Positions 16,245 to 25,253 are shown, counted from the stretch's first letter. The stretch is 64,000 bases of DNA from Defluviitaleaceae bacterium (GCA_009780415.1 WRAC01000001.1:62001-126000), one strand, 5' to 3'. Notes: generated from the sequence alone by a model not told the origin. Program-made: numbers and translations.

Positions 16245-16856
16245 TTAATATTCGGATTCTTCGTTACCAAAAAAATAAATCTGAAAAGGCGGTTTCGTTT
16301 TATCAAAAAACTCACCCGAATGCGGGATAAACCGAATTTTTATTCCATTTTCGGTTTCTTGCCTAGCGTCGAAGCTTATACCGCCGACATTTACCGCATT
16401 CCGCAGCTCTATCGCGATAAGCCCCCCATTGCTCAAATCACCTATCCATACGAGATTCTCAACATATTGATTTAAAAGTATCTTCCGTATGTCCAGCACC
16501 GCCATATTCAATTCCTGACTATCTATAACCGAATTCGGTAAGAAGCGTGTTAATATATCCGGCGCAAACTCCGCCAATGTTGCGGAAAGTTCAATATCCC
16601 ATCCCCGAATCACTGTTGAGTTAACCGAACCAAATAACTCGCCATCCTCCCTATACCTACGAAAGACAGGCTGGGAGCGGAATACAAAGCCGTCCCTTGT
16701 CGCGCCTAAGAAATTTTCACCGTCCGACAGCAATTCGTTTATTCTTTCCTTAACATCCGCAACTCTCTTCAGATCCCGCAAATTAAAATCCGAAAAAAGT
16801 AGTCCGGCGTTGATTTGCAGCCTTTTATGCGTTTCCTTACTTGTAAATTTCAGCAT
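16245..16856 (-). CDS. Phage tail-tube/major tail protein candidate
   Basis: 203 aa. Starts MLKFTSKETHKRLQ behind AAGGAG. Contains RGWDIELSATLAEFAPDILTRFLP, a layout seen in Firmicutes tail-tube-type proteins, in the usual position after the head-tail joining genes. Assigned mostly from gene order. Confidence 0.45.
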   Translation of the reverse strand: MLKFTSKETHKRLQINAGLLFSDFNLRDLKRVADVKERINELLSDGENFLGATRDGFVFRSQPVFRRYREDGELFGSVNSTVIRGWDIELSATLAEFAPDILTRFLPNSVIDSQELNMAVLDIRKILLNQYVENLVWIGDLSNGGLIAIELRNAVNVGGISFDARQETENGIKIRFIPHSGEFFDKTKPPFQIYFFGNEESEY

Positions 16857-16865
16857 TTTTTCTCC

Positions 16866-17273
16866 TTATCCCGATTCGTCCGTATAACAGCTCAAGGTAT
16901 AGTAAAATATCCGGTCCTTTGACAAGTTATCTGAATTCGGTTCCGCCTCGGTAAATTGTCTTGTCCTACCCAACCGAATATAACCGAATCCATTTGGCAG
17001 TTTTATCATTACCCCTTCCGCTGGAAACGCTCGCGTAATCTGCGCAATTAAATCATTAATGATTGTAAAATCCTCCGAAAAGGTATAAATTACGGCCTTT
17101 TCACTGCTCTTACCAAATATCTGGCACGACGAAATCGTATATGTAATATAAGGTTTTTTAATGCCTTTAGGCACGTAATTCTGTACAAAAGCCGGAATCC
17201 CGAATCCATTCCAAAATTCATGTAATGCATTCGCAGCAGCGCAAAAAACCGAATTTATATTACTCATCACCAT
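16866..17273 (-). CDS. Phage head-tail connector (tail completion-like) protein
   Basis: About 135 aa. Reads FWNGFGIPAFVQNYVPKGIKKPYITYTIS, typical of tail-completion (gp17/DUF3168-like) proteins whose N-terminus has Ala-rich helices followed by PYITY. It overlaps the end of the upstream gene, and several in-frame ATG/GTG codons (17276-17267) make the exact start uncertain. Confidence 0.5.
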   Translation of the reverse strand: MVMSNINSVFCAAANALHEFWNGFGIPAFVQNYVPKGIKKPYITYTISSCQIFGKSSEKAVIYTFSEDFTIINDLIAQITRAFPAEGVMIKLPNGFGYIRLGRTRQFTEAEPNSDNLSKDRIFYYTLSCYTDESG

Positions 17274-17652
17274 CACCGCCTCCCGGCATTTCAGTTTTTA
17301 TTACTCCGCACATTTGTAGCTTCAAGCCTGATATATCAGGCGTCACGCGCGATTCAGGATTCGTCAGAATCCTGTATGTAGAGCCATCCCCAAGCCTTTT
17401 CACAAAATCGTCGAATACCGGAATTTCATAATCCATGCCTCTTTGTATGTACAACGAGTATCTTTCCGCTACATCCACTATTTGACCAACCGAATTTGTT
17501 CCATTGCCGCTTACTTCTTTTTCCCTCGACAATGTGATAGCCGCCCGAAATATCGGCCCTTTTTCCCACGATACCCTGATTACGCCGTCAACCGATTTTT
17601 CAATAACCCTTGAATATAACCGAAAATCCTCGGTAAAATCTGCTAAAGCCAA
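17260..17652 (-). CDS. Phage head-tail joining protein candidate
   Basis: 130 aa from a TTG preceded by GGAGGG. Contains KGPIFRAAITLSREKEVSGNG and TYRILTNPESRVTP, a pattern like the minor capsid/stopper (DUF6751-type) proteins found after the capsid in SPP1/PBSX-like phages. Position supports a role in closing the head. Confidence 0.45.
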   Translation of the reverse strand: MALADFTEDFRLYSRVIEKSVDGVIRVSWEKGPIFRAAITLSREKEVSGNGTNSVGQIVDVAERYSLYIQRGMDYEIPVFDDFVKRLGDGSTYRILTNPESRVTPDISGLKLQMCGVIKTEMPGGGDGDE

Positions 17653-17703
17653 CCTATCCCTCCTATCTCAAGTGAAGGGGCTTTTTACAGCCCCCTCAGA
17701 CAA

Positions 17704-18153
17704 TCAAAACACGTGCAACAGCGGATCAGACATCTTCCGGTATCTATTCAGACTTTTGGCAAACTCCGTTTCCCAGCTGCCTCTGCCCTTTTCAACCGTA
17801 TAACGGTATTCACCGAATTGCTCCGATAATATATTTCCTTTCGGTGATCTCTTACCGAATTCTTCAATTTCGGTTACCAACTCCAAAAAATCTATGGGAA
17901 TATTCAACCGAAAAGCTGATGTATAAATTCGGTTAACTGTTTTATTGAGCGTAAAATATGATTCTTCATCACTTTTATAATCTTTGTGCAATATGTACAC
18001 CGAATTTCTATCAACACCTGCAAGGTAAACATAATCACCCGACTGAAAATCTTCCGATAATTTAATCTTTCCGTCCTTCACCACAATTTCACCGTTAACA
18101 CAGTAACCATCCCAAAACATGTTCCGTACTTCGCGCATAATCGTCAAAAGCAT
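17704..18153 (-). CDS. Phage head-tail adaptor candidate
   Basis: About 149 aa. Reads MREVRNMFWDGYCVNGEIVVKDGKI, then a C-terminal region rich in Lys/Arg. GGAGG precedes the ATG at 18153. No clear family; assigned to the connector group by location just after the capsid gene. Confidence 0.45.
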   Translation of the reverse strand: MLLTIMREVRNMFWDGYCVNGEIVVKDGKIKLSEDFQSGDYVYLAGVDRNSVYILHKDYKSDEESYFTLNKTVNRIYTSAFRLNIPIDFLELVTEIEEFGKRSPKGNILSEQFGEYRYTVEKGRGSWETEFAKSLNRYRKMSDPLLHVF

Positions 18154-18187
18154 CAATTTGCCTCCTTTTCACTGTTTAAAAAGGTGT

Positions 18188-19138
18188 TTATTGTATAGTA
18201 TGCTTAATTTCGATCATACCAATGTTCTTATTCTCATGCACGCGGTTCCAGTTTACGGGATTACGAAGTTCCGCATTTGAAGGTGATTCACCAGAAACAA
18301 CCGCTCCGGTAAACGCAATTCCAAGCGGATGCATGATTAAGGCTTTACGTGTAATGAGGTAATCTTCGCTCAATAACGCGCTTCTGCTCACTTCAACCGG
18401 TGTCATATCCACAGGCGTTCCGTCGCCGCGTCCAATAGCCCCTTCTGCCAGAAGATATGTAGAGAATACTTTCCCCGCTTCGTCATATTGCACAGAATCA
18501 TCCACAATTACATCATACCCAAGATACTCAGCAATCCTCGCTCCTGTAGACGGCCGCATAAACGTGATCAAATCCTGCTTCTGCAAGCTCGTATACACCG
18601 CGCTGTGCATCACAATCGCGTGTAATTGACCGAATACGTCACCGAGTAGCTGCTTTGCGTCAAGCACCATTTCCGCGTTAAGCGCCCCCGGATTAGCCGC
18701 GCCGAACACATGCCCGGACATCCCAGGAGACGCGAAAGCCCCTGCCAGTGAGGATACCAGCACTTTCTGCTCATCGCGTACCCAATATTCCGCAACCATT
18801 TCCGCAATCGCCGCAAGCGCGCTGTCTCCCGCTATCGCGGACGCCAATTCCCTAATACTCCATGCCGCGGCGCGGAAATTAATTGCCGCCACATCGGCCC
18901 GAGCCGTCACAGGCGTTGGGTTTAAGGCTCCCGTCATGCTTAAAACCTCACTGTCAACCGAAATTCGGTTCCAATAAGGCATATTTACGGTACGCCCTCC
19001 CCTACTGGCCAAATTCGCCAGAGCCTCTGAATTCACTACCGCTCCCGACCTTATCAAAGGCGATTTTTCCGCCACTTTCTCACGCACATAAGCCGCAAAT
19101 ACCGTGGGTTCAATTATTTCATTGATTTTATTAATGAT
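18188..19138 (-). CDS. Phage major capsid protein
   Basis: About 316 aa. Motifs include REKVAEKSPLIRSGAVV, RTVNMPYWNRISVDSEV, GLHAIVMHSAVY-like QLHAIVMHSAVYTSLQ and AEYLGYDVIVDDSV, matching the HK97-fold capsids of Clostridial siphoviruses. The ORF track starts at an internal GTG (19087). The only good ribosome site, GGAGGAG at 19150-19144, is followed in frame by ATC/ATT at 19138/19135 and then NKINEIIEPTVFAAYV, the family N-terminus, so a non-AUG start is likely. The gene is GC-richer and nearly free of AACCGAA words. Confidence 0.85.
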   Translation of the reverse strand: MINKINEIIEPTVFAAYVREKVAEKSPLIRSGAVVNSEALANLASRGGRTVNMPYWNRISVDSEVLSMTGALNPTPVTARADVAAINFRAAAWSIRELASAIAGDSALAAIAEMVAEYWVRDEQKVLVSSLAGAFASPGMSGHVFGAANPGALNAEMVLDAKQLLGDVFGQLHAIVMHSAVYTSLQKQDLITFMRPSTGARIAEYLGYDVIVDDSVQYDEAGKVFSTYLLAEGAIGRGDGTPVDMTPVEVSRSALLSEDYLITRKALIMHPLGIAFTGAVVSGESPSNAELRNPVNWNRVHENKNIGMIEIKHTIQ

Positions 19139-19175
19139 ATATACTCCTCCAATATTTTTATTTAACCGAATTCGG

Positions 19176-19790
19176 TTAAAGCTTTACACCGGCTCTCAAA
19201 GCCATCTCGGTGGCTGAAACGGGATTTTCCCTATAAATCCGGGTTTGCTCATCCAAATTCGGTTTATCCCTGCTCCAGGGATTATTATTCGGTTTTGTAA
19301 TTGCCGGCCTCAATGCTACTTCGGCCTTTTCAAACATCACATTACCGAAAGCGTACGGATATTCGGTTTTGAGTGATTTTATTTTTTCGGTTAAAAGCTT
19401 TTCGGTTACGTTGTAATCATAACCGAATTCTTTATCATCAAAGCACAGCTCTTTTTTCAACAGCTTAATAAAATGCGGATTAGCCCCGCCAGCCTCAAGC
19501 GCCTTTGACATTTCTAAATCCCGCCGTTCCAACGTTTCGGCTTCTTCCCTAACCTTATCCATCTCCTCAAATTCCGTTATCCTGTTTGCGGCGGTGGAAA
19601 ACTCTTCCCTGACGGCTGCGAAATCCTCATTCAACGCACATAACTCGGCAAGCTTCTCCTTGTAGAGTTCCTTACGTACAAATCCATCGGATATCAACTT
19701 CGCAATAGCCTGGGAAACCGCTCCCATAGCCGGTTCCTCAACTTCTTTACCCAATATGCTTTTAATGTTTTCAATTACTGCGGATCCCAT
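19176..19790 (-). CDS. Phage scaffold protein
   Basis: About 204 aa from ATG 19790 (AGGAGGTACT). Charged, helical and rich in Glu/Lys/Ala, with EFEEMDKVREEAETLERRDL; the C-terminal third contains NNPWSRDKPNLDEQ, seen at the end of phage scaffolding proteins. Located between portal and capsid, as expected for an internal scaffold. Confidence 0.75.
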   Translation of the reverse strand: MGSAVIENIKSILGKEVEEPAMGAVSQAIAKLISDGFVRKELYKEKLAELCALNEDFAAVREEFSTAANRITEFEEMDKVREEAETLERRDLEMSKALEAGGANPHFIKLLKKELCFDDKEFGYDYNVTEKLLTEKIKSLKTEYPYAFGNVMFEKAEVALRPAITKPNNNPWSRDKPNLDEQTRIYRENPVSATEMALRAGVKL

Positions 19791-21117
19791 AGTACCTCCT
19801 GTTTTTAAAGTCAACCGAATTTTCGGTTAATCTCAAAATCTCATCGATCCTGGATTCGGGTATCAACGGATTTAGTTCCAATGCGGTACGCTGATCTATA
19901 TCCGCGCGCATCTTGTAGATATTGCTTATGGTTTCCGCATCGTTAATCAGTGACCTGCGCCTAAACGTTATATTAACGGGCTTTTTGAGATTCAAAAATT
20001 TTAAGATCCCGGCGACGAAGCTCTCAGCCTGCCACTCGAACATATCGGCCTTCAAATCCAATTCGGTCATAGCCGCCTTAATCGCGACATTTGTCAGCCC
20101 GCCGCCGCTCAGTTCCTCGGTGTCAAGCGTTTGCGTCTCCTTGTACATTTGTCTCTCAAGAAGCCTCAAAGCCTCACTGCGCGCGGCATACGGGACATCG
20201 ATGGTCTTTATCTGCGCGCCCGAATCCCCATCCGTATAAATCGTCCGGTACTCCTCAATTTCCTCAATCAATTGCCTAAGATTCGCTCCGCCGTAGTTTT
20301 GTACGACATAGTAAATATCATTCGCACGATCCAGATTATCCCCAAAATCCGACATTATCCGGTCATACAGATCAATATCGTTCTTTAGCCCGCAACTCAG
20401 ATAACTCTCCTGATTGTCGTTCCCATATAGGGCAATAACCGGTAAAACCGAATATTGATCCACCGAAATTTCGGTTATTTCATCACCGGATTTTATAACT
20501 TTTCGGTAGTATGGCCGTTTCTCAGCCTCCAACCGAATTTCATCATTGTTTATCCGATAAACCGAAATTCCATCTATCTCAAAAACCTCAACAAACATAG
20601 GCTTTTTCGCGTCAGCCTGGTAAAACCGCATTCCAATCTTAACTTCTGACGTACGCTCATCGTTTAATCCAAAGAATTCGGTTGCATACATCGGAATAAC
20701 CGAATCACCGGTCCAGAATCCCCAGCAGCACCCGTCAATCAGCGCATGCCTGCCAATCCGCTGTAATGAAACGTCGAAATCCGCGCCCAGCCTCTCTTTT
20801 ACGTCAGCGGGCAAACTTGCCCCATTCCCAAGCAAGTACATGCAAAGCTGATTCACGCTTTTGGCAAAAAACCCGCAGCATTTTCGGTTAGCCGGCTTTG
20901 TAACCCTTTTATTCGTTTTATTCGAGTCTCCTATAGTCAAAACCTTCGCTCTTTTACTCATAATTTCGGTATTTTTTCGGTTGTAATATGCGCGCGCGAT
21001 TATCGCGTGTCTAAACATTTCCGAATTTTTATAATCAGTCACCGAATTTTTAATAAAGTTCAGCTTCGCGGTTTCACCTTCGGCGCAAGCTTCAAGCCAG
21101 TCCTGGTATGTATTAAT
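19771..21117 (-). CDS. Phage portal protein (SPP1 gp6-like)
   Basis: About 448 aa. The sequence FFAKSVNQLCMYLLGNGASLP and later ELSGGGLTNVAIKAAMTELDLKA are hallmarks of the SPP1-type portal (PF05133). It forms the dodecameric ring through which DNA enters the head. The track start (GTG 21042) has no ribosome site. TAGGAGGG at 21121-21131 is followed in frame by ATT (21117) and NTYQDWLEACAEGE, the family N-terminus, so I place the start at this ATT. It overlaps the scaffold start by 20 bases. Confidence 0.85.
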   Translation of the reverse strand: MNTYQDWLEACAEGETAKLNFIKNSVTDYKNSEMFRHAIIARAYYNRKNTEIMSKRAKVLTIGDSNKTNKRVTKPANRKCCGFFAKSVNQLCMYLLGNGASLPADVKERLGADFDVSLQRIGRHALIDGCCWGFWTGDSVIPMYATEFFGLNDERTSEVKIGMRFYQADAKKPMFVEVFEIDGISVYRINNDEIRLEAEKRPYYRKVIKSGDEITEISVDQYSVLPVIALYGNDNQESYLSCGLKNDIDLYDRIMSDFGDNLDRANDIYYVVQNYGGANLRQLIEEIEEYRTIYTDGDSGAQIKTIDVPYAARSEALRLLERQMYKETQTLDTEELSGGGLTNVAIKAAMTELDLKADMFEWQAESFVAGILKFLNLKKPVNITFRRRSLINDAETISNIYKMRADIDQRTALELNPLIPESRIDEILRLTENSVDFKNRRYYGIRSN

Positions 21118-21131
21118 AAAATCCCTCCTAC

Positions 21132-22319
21132 TTAAATAATTCTCATAGTTCTAACAAAGTACCTCAAGGCGTCACAGGCATGGTCATTTTCCTTTTTAGG
21201 CTTTTCCGTACTCTCATTGCCATCCCATGCATATTGCACAATTTCATTCAGCAGACGTCTACACTTTATGTGTATTTTAACCTGTCCCAAACTTAACGCA
21301 GAAGCCGTATTTCTTATACCCGCAATAATCTCATTGTCGGCCCTTTTTACTGCATATTCGCCCTTTTTCCGTATTAATTGTATAAAAGAGGCCGCCGACG
21401 GATCAATAATAATACAGTCTATACCGCAATTGTTTCTTTTGGTCAATTTGCATAATTTGTCATAATACTCCTCGTCTGTACACGCCATCCCCGATTCGCG
21501 CCCGCTATGATAAAATTCGTCTATCGCAACCCATTTTCCATCTTTACAACCGAATAATAACATAACAGTTGCGTTCTGTATTCCGTAATCAACCGAAATT
21601 ACATATCGTTCGTACTTTTCATCAATTCGGTCAATAATATTTTCTTTACCGAATTTCGGGTAAACCATGCCATCCGCCGCTGTCCATCTGCCCTCAATAT
21701 ATCTGCCGTAATACACCGTGCCCTCATATTCTTTTTTCAATTCCGCCACAAAGCCGCTGTTAAGATACGGATTGTCATCAATATGAAAATATTGCACAAA
21801 AGCAGCCGATTTATCCAAAAAACCTTTCAACCAATGCCCCGGCCCCTCAGGATTACAGGTGCCGTCGAAACGGCTGTATGGCTTATCCAGCCTGGATTTC
21901 AGCAATTCAAATACCTCTCTGCCCCACTCCGCGACTTCGTCTCCATACACATATTTAAAGCTTGCCCCACGCAATTTTGCCATCTGTGCGTTCTTTTCAG
22001 CGCCAATAACGTACACTGTCTCATTAAACAACTTGCACATATTCCATCCATCAACTTTATGCACCATTTCTTCTCCATAGACTTCCCGCATTGGCGCTAA
22101 AATGTTGCGTTCAATGCTCCCCACGGTGACGCCCATAATGCAGGTAAGTCCCGGAAGTCCTGTTCTTATGCGAATCTGTTTAGGAATAACATGCCTGATA
22201 TCAACAAATGTCTTCCCGCTGCGCGTAGCGCCCACCTTAAAATTCCATCTCTTATCGGCATCCCGTATGTACGAAAGCTGTTTTTCCGTAAGCTTCCCAA
22301 CCCCATCAATCTGTTTCAT
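21132..22319 (-). CDS. Phage terminase large subunit (PBSX type)
   Basis: 395 aa from ATG 22319. Walker A KVGATRSGKTF in the ATPase domain, and nuclease-domain residues in YVISVDYGIQN and ACDALRYF near the end. It is the motor and nuclease that packages DNA into proheads through the portal. The 22361 start in the track is an extension into the small-subunit gene; MKQIDGVGKLTEKQ is the expected N-terminus. It overlaps TerS by 14 bases. Confidence 0.9.
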   Translation of the reverse strand: MKQIDGVGKLTEKQLSYIRDADKRWNFKVGATRSGKTFVDIRHVIPKQIRIRTGLPGLTCIMGVTVGSIERNILAPMREVYGEEMVHKVDGWNMCKLFNETVYVIGAEKNAQMAKLRGASFKYVYGDEVAEWGREVFELLKSRLDKPYSRFDGTCNPEGPGHWLKGFLDKSAAFVQYFHIDDNPYLNSGFVAELKKEYEGTVYYGRYIEGRWTAADGMVYPKFGKENIIDRIDEKYERYVISVDYGIQNATVMLLFGCKDGKWVAIDEFYHSGRESGMACTDEEYYDKLCKLTKRNNCGIDCIIIDPSAASFIQLIRKKGEYAVKRADNEIIAGIRNTASALSLGQVKIHIKCRRLLNEIVQYAWDGNESTEKPKKENDHACDALRYFVRTMRII

Positions 22320-22701
22320 TGTGCACTTTTTCCTGTACAATATCACCAAATCCACCGGCATCTGCCGTCAAAGCCGCTGCTTCCTCATCCATTTTAAGAA
22401 TACCGTCAAGCACTTCAAGCGCTTGATACATTGATTTTTCAGCTCTTTCCCGCTCCAGCCTCTCCAGCAAATACGCCGACATCGGTTTGCTTAATTTTCC
22501 AGTAATACCGCCTTTCTCCAAATTTACCTCTTTTTGGTTTTGTAACTTTTCCACTGCCTTTTTAACGCCTATATGCTCCTCCGCAAGCTCAAGCAGCTCC
22601 CCGTAATCCCAACCATTTTTTAAACAACATTCCTTCAAAATCGGCAATCCATCGCGGTTTTCCAATATATAATCCTCAATCCGCTTAATAATTTCCCTAA
22701 T
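22306..22701 (-). CDS. Phage terminase small subunit
   Basis: About 131 aa. Reads REIIKRIEDYILENRDGLPILKECCL, then WDYGELLELAEEH, an HTH-containing small terminase pattern, with a helical C-terminus (YLLERLERERAEKSMYQ). It recognises the packaging start and hands DNA to TerL. The GTG at 22764 has no ribosome site; GCGGGAG (22710-22716) is followed 8 bases later by an in-frame ATT (22701), a candidate non-AUG start. Confidence 0.7.
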   Translation of the reverse strand: MREIIKRIEDYILENRDGLPILKECCLKNGWDYGELLELAEEHIGVKKAVEKLQNQKEVNLEKGGITGKLSKPMSAYLLERLERERAEKSMYQALEVLDGILKMDEEAAALTADAGGFGDIVQEKVHNETD

Positions 22702-22833
22702 CTTTTTAACTCCCGCTATCTCAAAACACCCGCCAACATATTTTTTATATTTATATCTTAACACAGACCGAATGTATGTTTTTGGGCAAATTTTAACAGC
22801 CTTTAAACCCGCTCCCAGTGCAGCATCCAGAAA

Positions 22834-22858
22834 TTCGGGTAACTATAATTTACCCGAA
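22834..22858. terminator. Hairpin between early and late prophage genes
   Basis: TTCGGGTAA / TTACCCGAA inverted repeat over the stop codon of the ArpU-like gene. It may end the early - strand transcript before terS. Confidence 0.5.
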
Positions 22859-23271
22859 TAATCATAAAATTTCTTTGCAGCCGCCGACCTCTCCGTATTA
22901 ACCTCCTCCCCTATCCTTTCCCAGCTCAAGCCGTTTATCACACGCAAACGCGCTATCAACCGCATTTCCGTGTCCCCAATCTTGCCAATGGCCTTCTCAA
23001 GTTTCAGCCTTTCGCGCATAATTTTGTGCATATTCAACAACATCGCTTCTTCCAGCTCCTCCAATAGTATCATATAATCCATATACCGGTCCCTTTTATC
23101 CCACTTGCCCCCCGCACAGTTTGACAGCCATGAACCCCAGATATATATAGCTTTCTCGCGTATTTCACGCATCTCGTTCTTTAACCTCCGAGCCTCGTTC
23201 AATAACAGCGAAAGCCTCTTCCCGTCATAATCGTGATTATTGTATTTTGCGCTTTTTTTTCCTTTGTTCAA
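22843..23271 (-). CDS. ArpU/sigma-like phage late transcription regulator
   Basis: About 142 aa from TTG 23271, chosen because GGAGGTG lies six bases upstream; the 197-aa ORF is over-extended into the replication gene. The C-terminus MRLIARLRVINGLSWERIGEEVNTERSAAAKKFYDYS is a sigma-70 region 4-like HTH of the ArpU/RinA group (DUF1492-like). Such proteins switch on late genes in Firmicutes phages, and it sits just before terS. Confidence 0.75.
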   Translation of the reverse strand: MNKGKKSAKYNNHDYDGKRLSLLLNEARRLKNEMREIREKAIYIWGSWLSNCAGGKWDKRDRYMDYMILLEELEEAMLLNMHKIMRERLKLEKAIGKIGDTEMRLIARLRVINGLSWERIGEEVNTERSAAAKKFYDYSGKL

Positions 23272-23305
23272 TTTGTACACCTCCAAGCCGCGCAATTTTA
23301 ATTTA

Positions 23306-24259
23306 TTACGTAACCGCAAGGTACTCATTCGCCTTTTCCTCAATAAGCCGGCCAATCTTCTCATAATCATAATCATGACTTTCAAATTGCGGAAATTTGC
23401 TGTTCCATGTGCTGACACGCATATTTTTTCCAACACTTATGTACTTTTTGCCATTCTTAACGCCATTTTCCATCCAATCTTTAAGCACTGTGCATATATA
23501 TGCCAAATTAAACTTGTTGTAATCCATCGAAGTATCTATAGCCAATTTAATTGTTTCCGCGGGAAACACGTCCAGCCATTTAGTCAGCACCACGCACATT
23601 CTCTCCCTGGTTACGCAATCAACCGAATTCGGTAACAAGCCATTAATTTCCGCGGCGCGTGAATTCGTTTTCGTTGTCGCCGTCCCGGCCTTCTTCGAAG
23701 AAGAAGACGATTTACTTTCATTTACTTTACTTTTCTTTACTTTACTTTGTGTACTTCCGGTACCTTTTTCATCATTTCCGGTACCGGAAATTCGGTTTCC
23801 GGCACTGGAAATTGTTTCATAATGCACCTTTTTTTGAATAGATTTCGGAACAATTTTTATGTTGTCAACCGAAATCACTACATATTCCTCAATTAAACAT
23901 ACCAAATCCCTCTTAGCACAAATTCGCAGAAACCGCTCCTGTATGCCCCTTGAGGTTAATATTCCATGCTCCTCATATACACTTTTGTCAAACAGCTCTT
24001 TCTCCATGCAGTATTTCACAACTTTCGCAACAAAATCACCTTTACAGCCCCCGCCGATTCTTTCCGCCAAAATAAACGCGTCCTCATCACCGAATTCAAG
24101 GTAATACCCTTCTCCCCCATAAATATCACACAACAGCGCCAAATAAACACTTATAGCCTCAAACCCGAATTTATTTTTCAGCAGCATAATTTTTTTATCG
24201 CGGAAAATTTTAATATCCAACGGAAAATAATCCGCTCCCGTTTTTAATCCGCGCGCCAT
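23306..24259 (-). CDS. Phage replication initiator, Lin1244/Lin1753-like N-terminus with DnaD-like C-terminus
   Basis: About 317 aa from ATG 24259 (MARGLKTGADYFPLDIKIF). The N-terminal domain FEAISVYLALLCDIYGGEGYY matches the DUF4373 winged helix. After a Ser/Lys linker with repeated KVKKSKVNESKSSSSS comes a DnaD-like region ending NLAYICTVLKDWMENG. It probably loads helicase at the prophage origin. It overlaps the upstream 69-aa gene by TAATG and is the only replication gene seen. Confidence 0.8.
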   Translation of the reverse strand: MARGLKTGADYFPLDIKIFRDKKIMLLKNKFGFEAISVYLALLCDIYGGEGYYLEFGDEDAFILAERIGGGCKGDFVAKVVKYCMEKELFDKSVYEEHGILTSRGIQERFLRICAKRDLVCLIEEYVVISVDNIKIVPKSIQKKVHYETISSAGNRISGTGNDEKGTGSTQSKVKKSKVNESKSSSSSKKAGTATTKTNSRAAEINGLLPNSVDCVTRERMCVVLTKWLDVFPAETIKLAIDTSMDYNKFNLAYICTVLKDWMENGVKNGKKYISVGKNMRVSTWNSKFPQFESHDYDYEKIGRLIEEKANEYLAVT

Positions 24260-24468
24260 TATGCCACCACCATATGATTTCCAATAAAATTCCATATGTA
24301 GTTTTCAACACATTCCATACAAACGCTTTCTCCCTCAAAAATATAATACACTTCCTGTGACCCCCCATAAATCAACCTTCCGCATTCACAAACCGTCAGA
24401 TAAGCCTGCATTTCTTTCTTTTTAACCTCACCAAATTTAATACATTCTGTCAATTCCGGATGCTGCAT
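24259..24468 (-). CDS. Small Cys-rich phage protein (possible zinc ribbon)
   Basis: 69 aa. Two Cys pairs (VCECGR and CMECVEN) could hold one zinc ion. First gene of the early operon, overlapping the replication gene by TAATG. Function unknown. Confidence 0.6.
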   Translation of the reverse strand: MQHPELTECIKFGEVKKKEMQAYLTVCECGRLIYGGSQEVYYIFEGESVCMECVENYIWNFIGNHMVVA

Positions 24469-24489
24469 TTTTATCTCCCCTCTTAGTAT

Positions 24490-24544
24490 TCGGTTGATTA
24501 ACCGATTTCGGTTATATTATATTAAATATAACCGAAATTGTCAA
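24490..24544. promoter_or_regulatory. Prophage early promoter (-) covered by repressor operators
   Basis: The - strand promoter is TTGACA (24539-24544), 17 bases, TATAAT (24516-24521). A perfect palindrome ATTTCGGTTATATT-6-AATATAACCGAAAT (24505-24538) covers the spacer and -10. A second, shorter palindrome TCGGTT-GATT-AACCGA is at 24490-24505. Both have the half-site AACCGA, so they are the likely binding sites of the adjacent repressor. Confidence 0.85.
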
Positions 24545-24567
24545 TAATAAATAATCACTAAAAACCC

Positions 24568-24596
24568 TTGTATTTTTTAGACGAATATGTTAAACT
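24568..24596 (+). promoter_or_regulatory. Repressor promoter
   Basis: TTGTAT (24568-24573), 17 bases, TAAACT (24591-24596) on the + strand, divergent from the early promoter and 45 bases before the repressor start. Confidence 0.7.
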
Positions 24597-24640
24597 TAAA
24601 TCGGCGAAATTCAGTCATAACTATTAAGGAGACCGAATTT

Positions 24641-25249
24641 ATGAGCACTGGCGGGCGTCTGCGTACCGAGCGCAAGAAACTTAAAATCACACAGGGCGAA
24701 ATGGCCAAACGCATAGGGGTCAGCCTCTCAACCATCTCCGACATCGAACGCGGCAAAATAAAAAGCGTCACCCCGCGTCTGGCAAATTTACTGCACGAAG
24801 CTTACGGGATCGACCCGCATTGGCTTATGTACGGCAATGCCGCCCAATTCACGCCCCTAACCGAATCGATCAAAACCGTGTTTATTCCCTCAACCGAATA
24901 TTCGTCCTTACCGGACAGAATTACCTTATCCCCGATAGAAACCGAAATTATATTACTCTACCTTACGCTGGACAAAGAAACACGCCAACAGGTTTTAACC
25001 GAATTCGCATACAGCATAGCGAAAAACAAAGACATACCAAAGCCTGTCATAACAGCCTTTAACGGCCCCGCAAAACATTCCCGTCCAACCGAACATGACA
25101 CCGAATTTGCATCCGATATTTTACCCGTCATATCCAGCCGGCAGTATTTTGACCAATCCGGATTAAACGTATCCTTAACCGAAAATGAAGTGCTTGAAAC
25201 CGAAAAAGCAATATCAAAACGCTCAAAAGGACAGAAAAAAAAGGCATAA
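24641..25249 (+). CDS. XRE/CI-type prophage repressor
   Basis: 202 aa from ATG 24641 behind AAGGAG (the 24587 start is an over-extension). Residues ~6-65 form an XRE HTH: ERKKLKITQGEMAKRIGVSLSTISDIERGK. There is no Ser-Lys protease domain of the LexA/CI kind, so induction is not by RecA self-cleavage. The C-terminal half is rich in Thr-Glu because the word ACCGAA recurs at least eight times in the gene. It faces the early operon across a palindromic operator. Confidence 0.85.
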   Translation: MSTGGRLRTERKKLKITQGEMAKRIGVSLSTISDIERGKIKSVTPRLANLLHEAYGIDPHWLMYGNAAQFTPLTESIKTVFIPSTEYSSLPDRITLSPIETEIILLYLTLDKETRQQVLTEFAYSIAKNKDIPKPVITAFNGPAKHSRPTEHDTEFASDILPVISSRQYFDQSGLNVSLTENEVLETEKAISKRSKGQKKKA

Positions 25250-25253
25250 CTCT

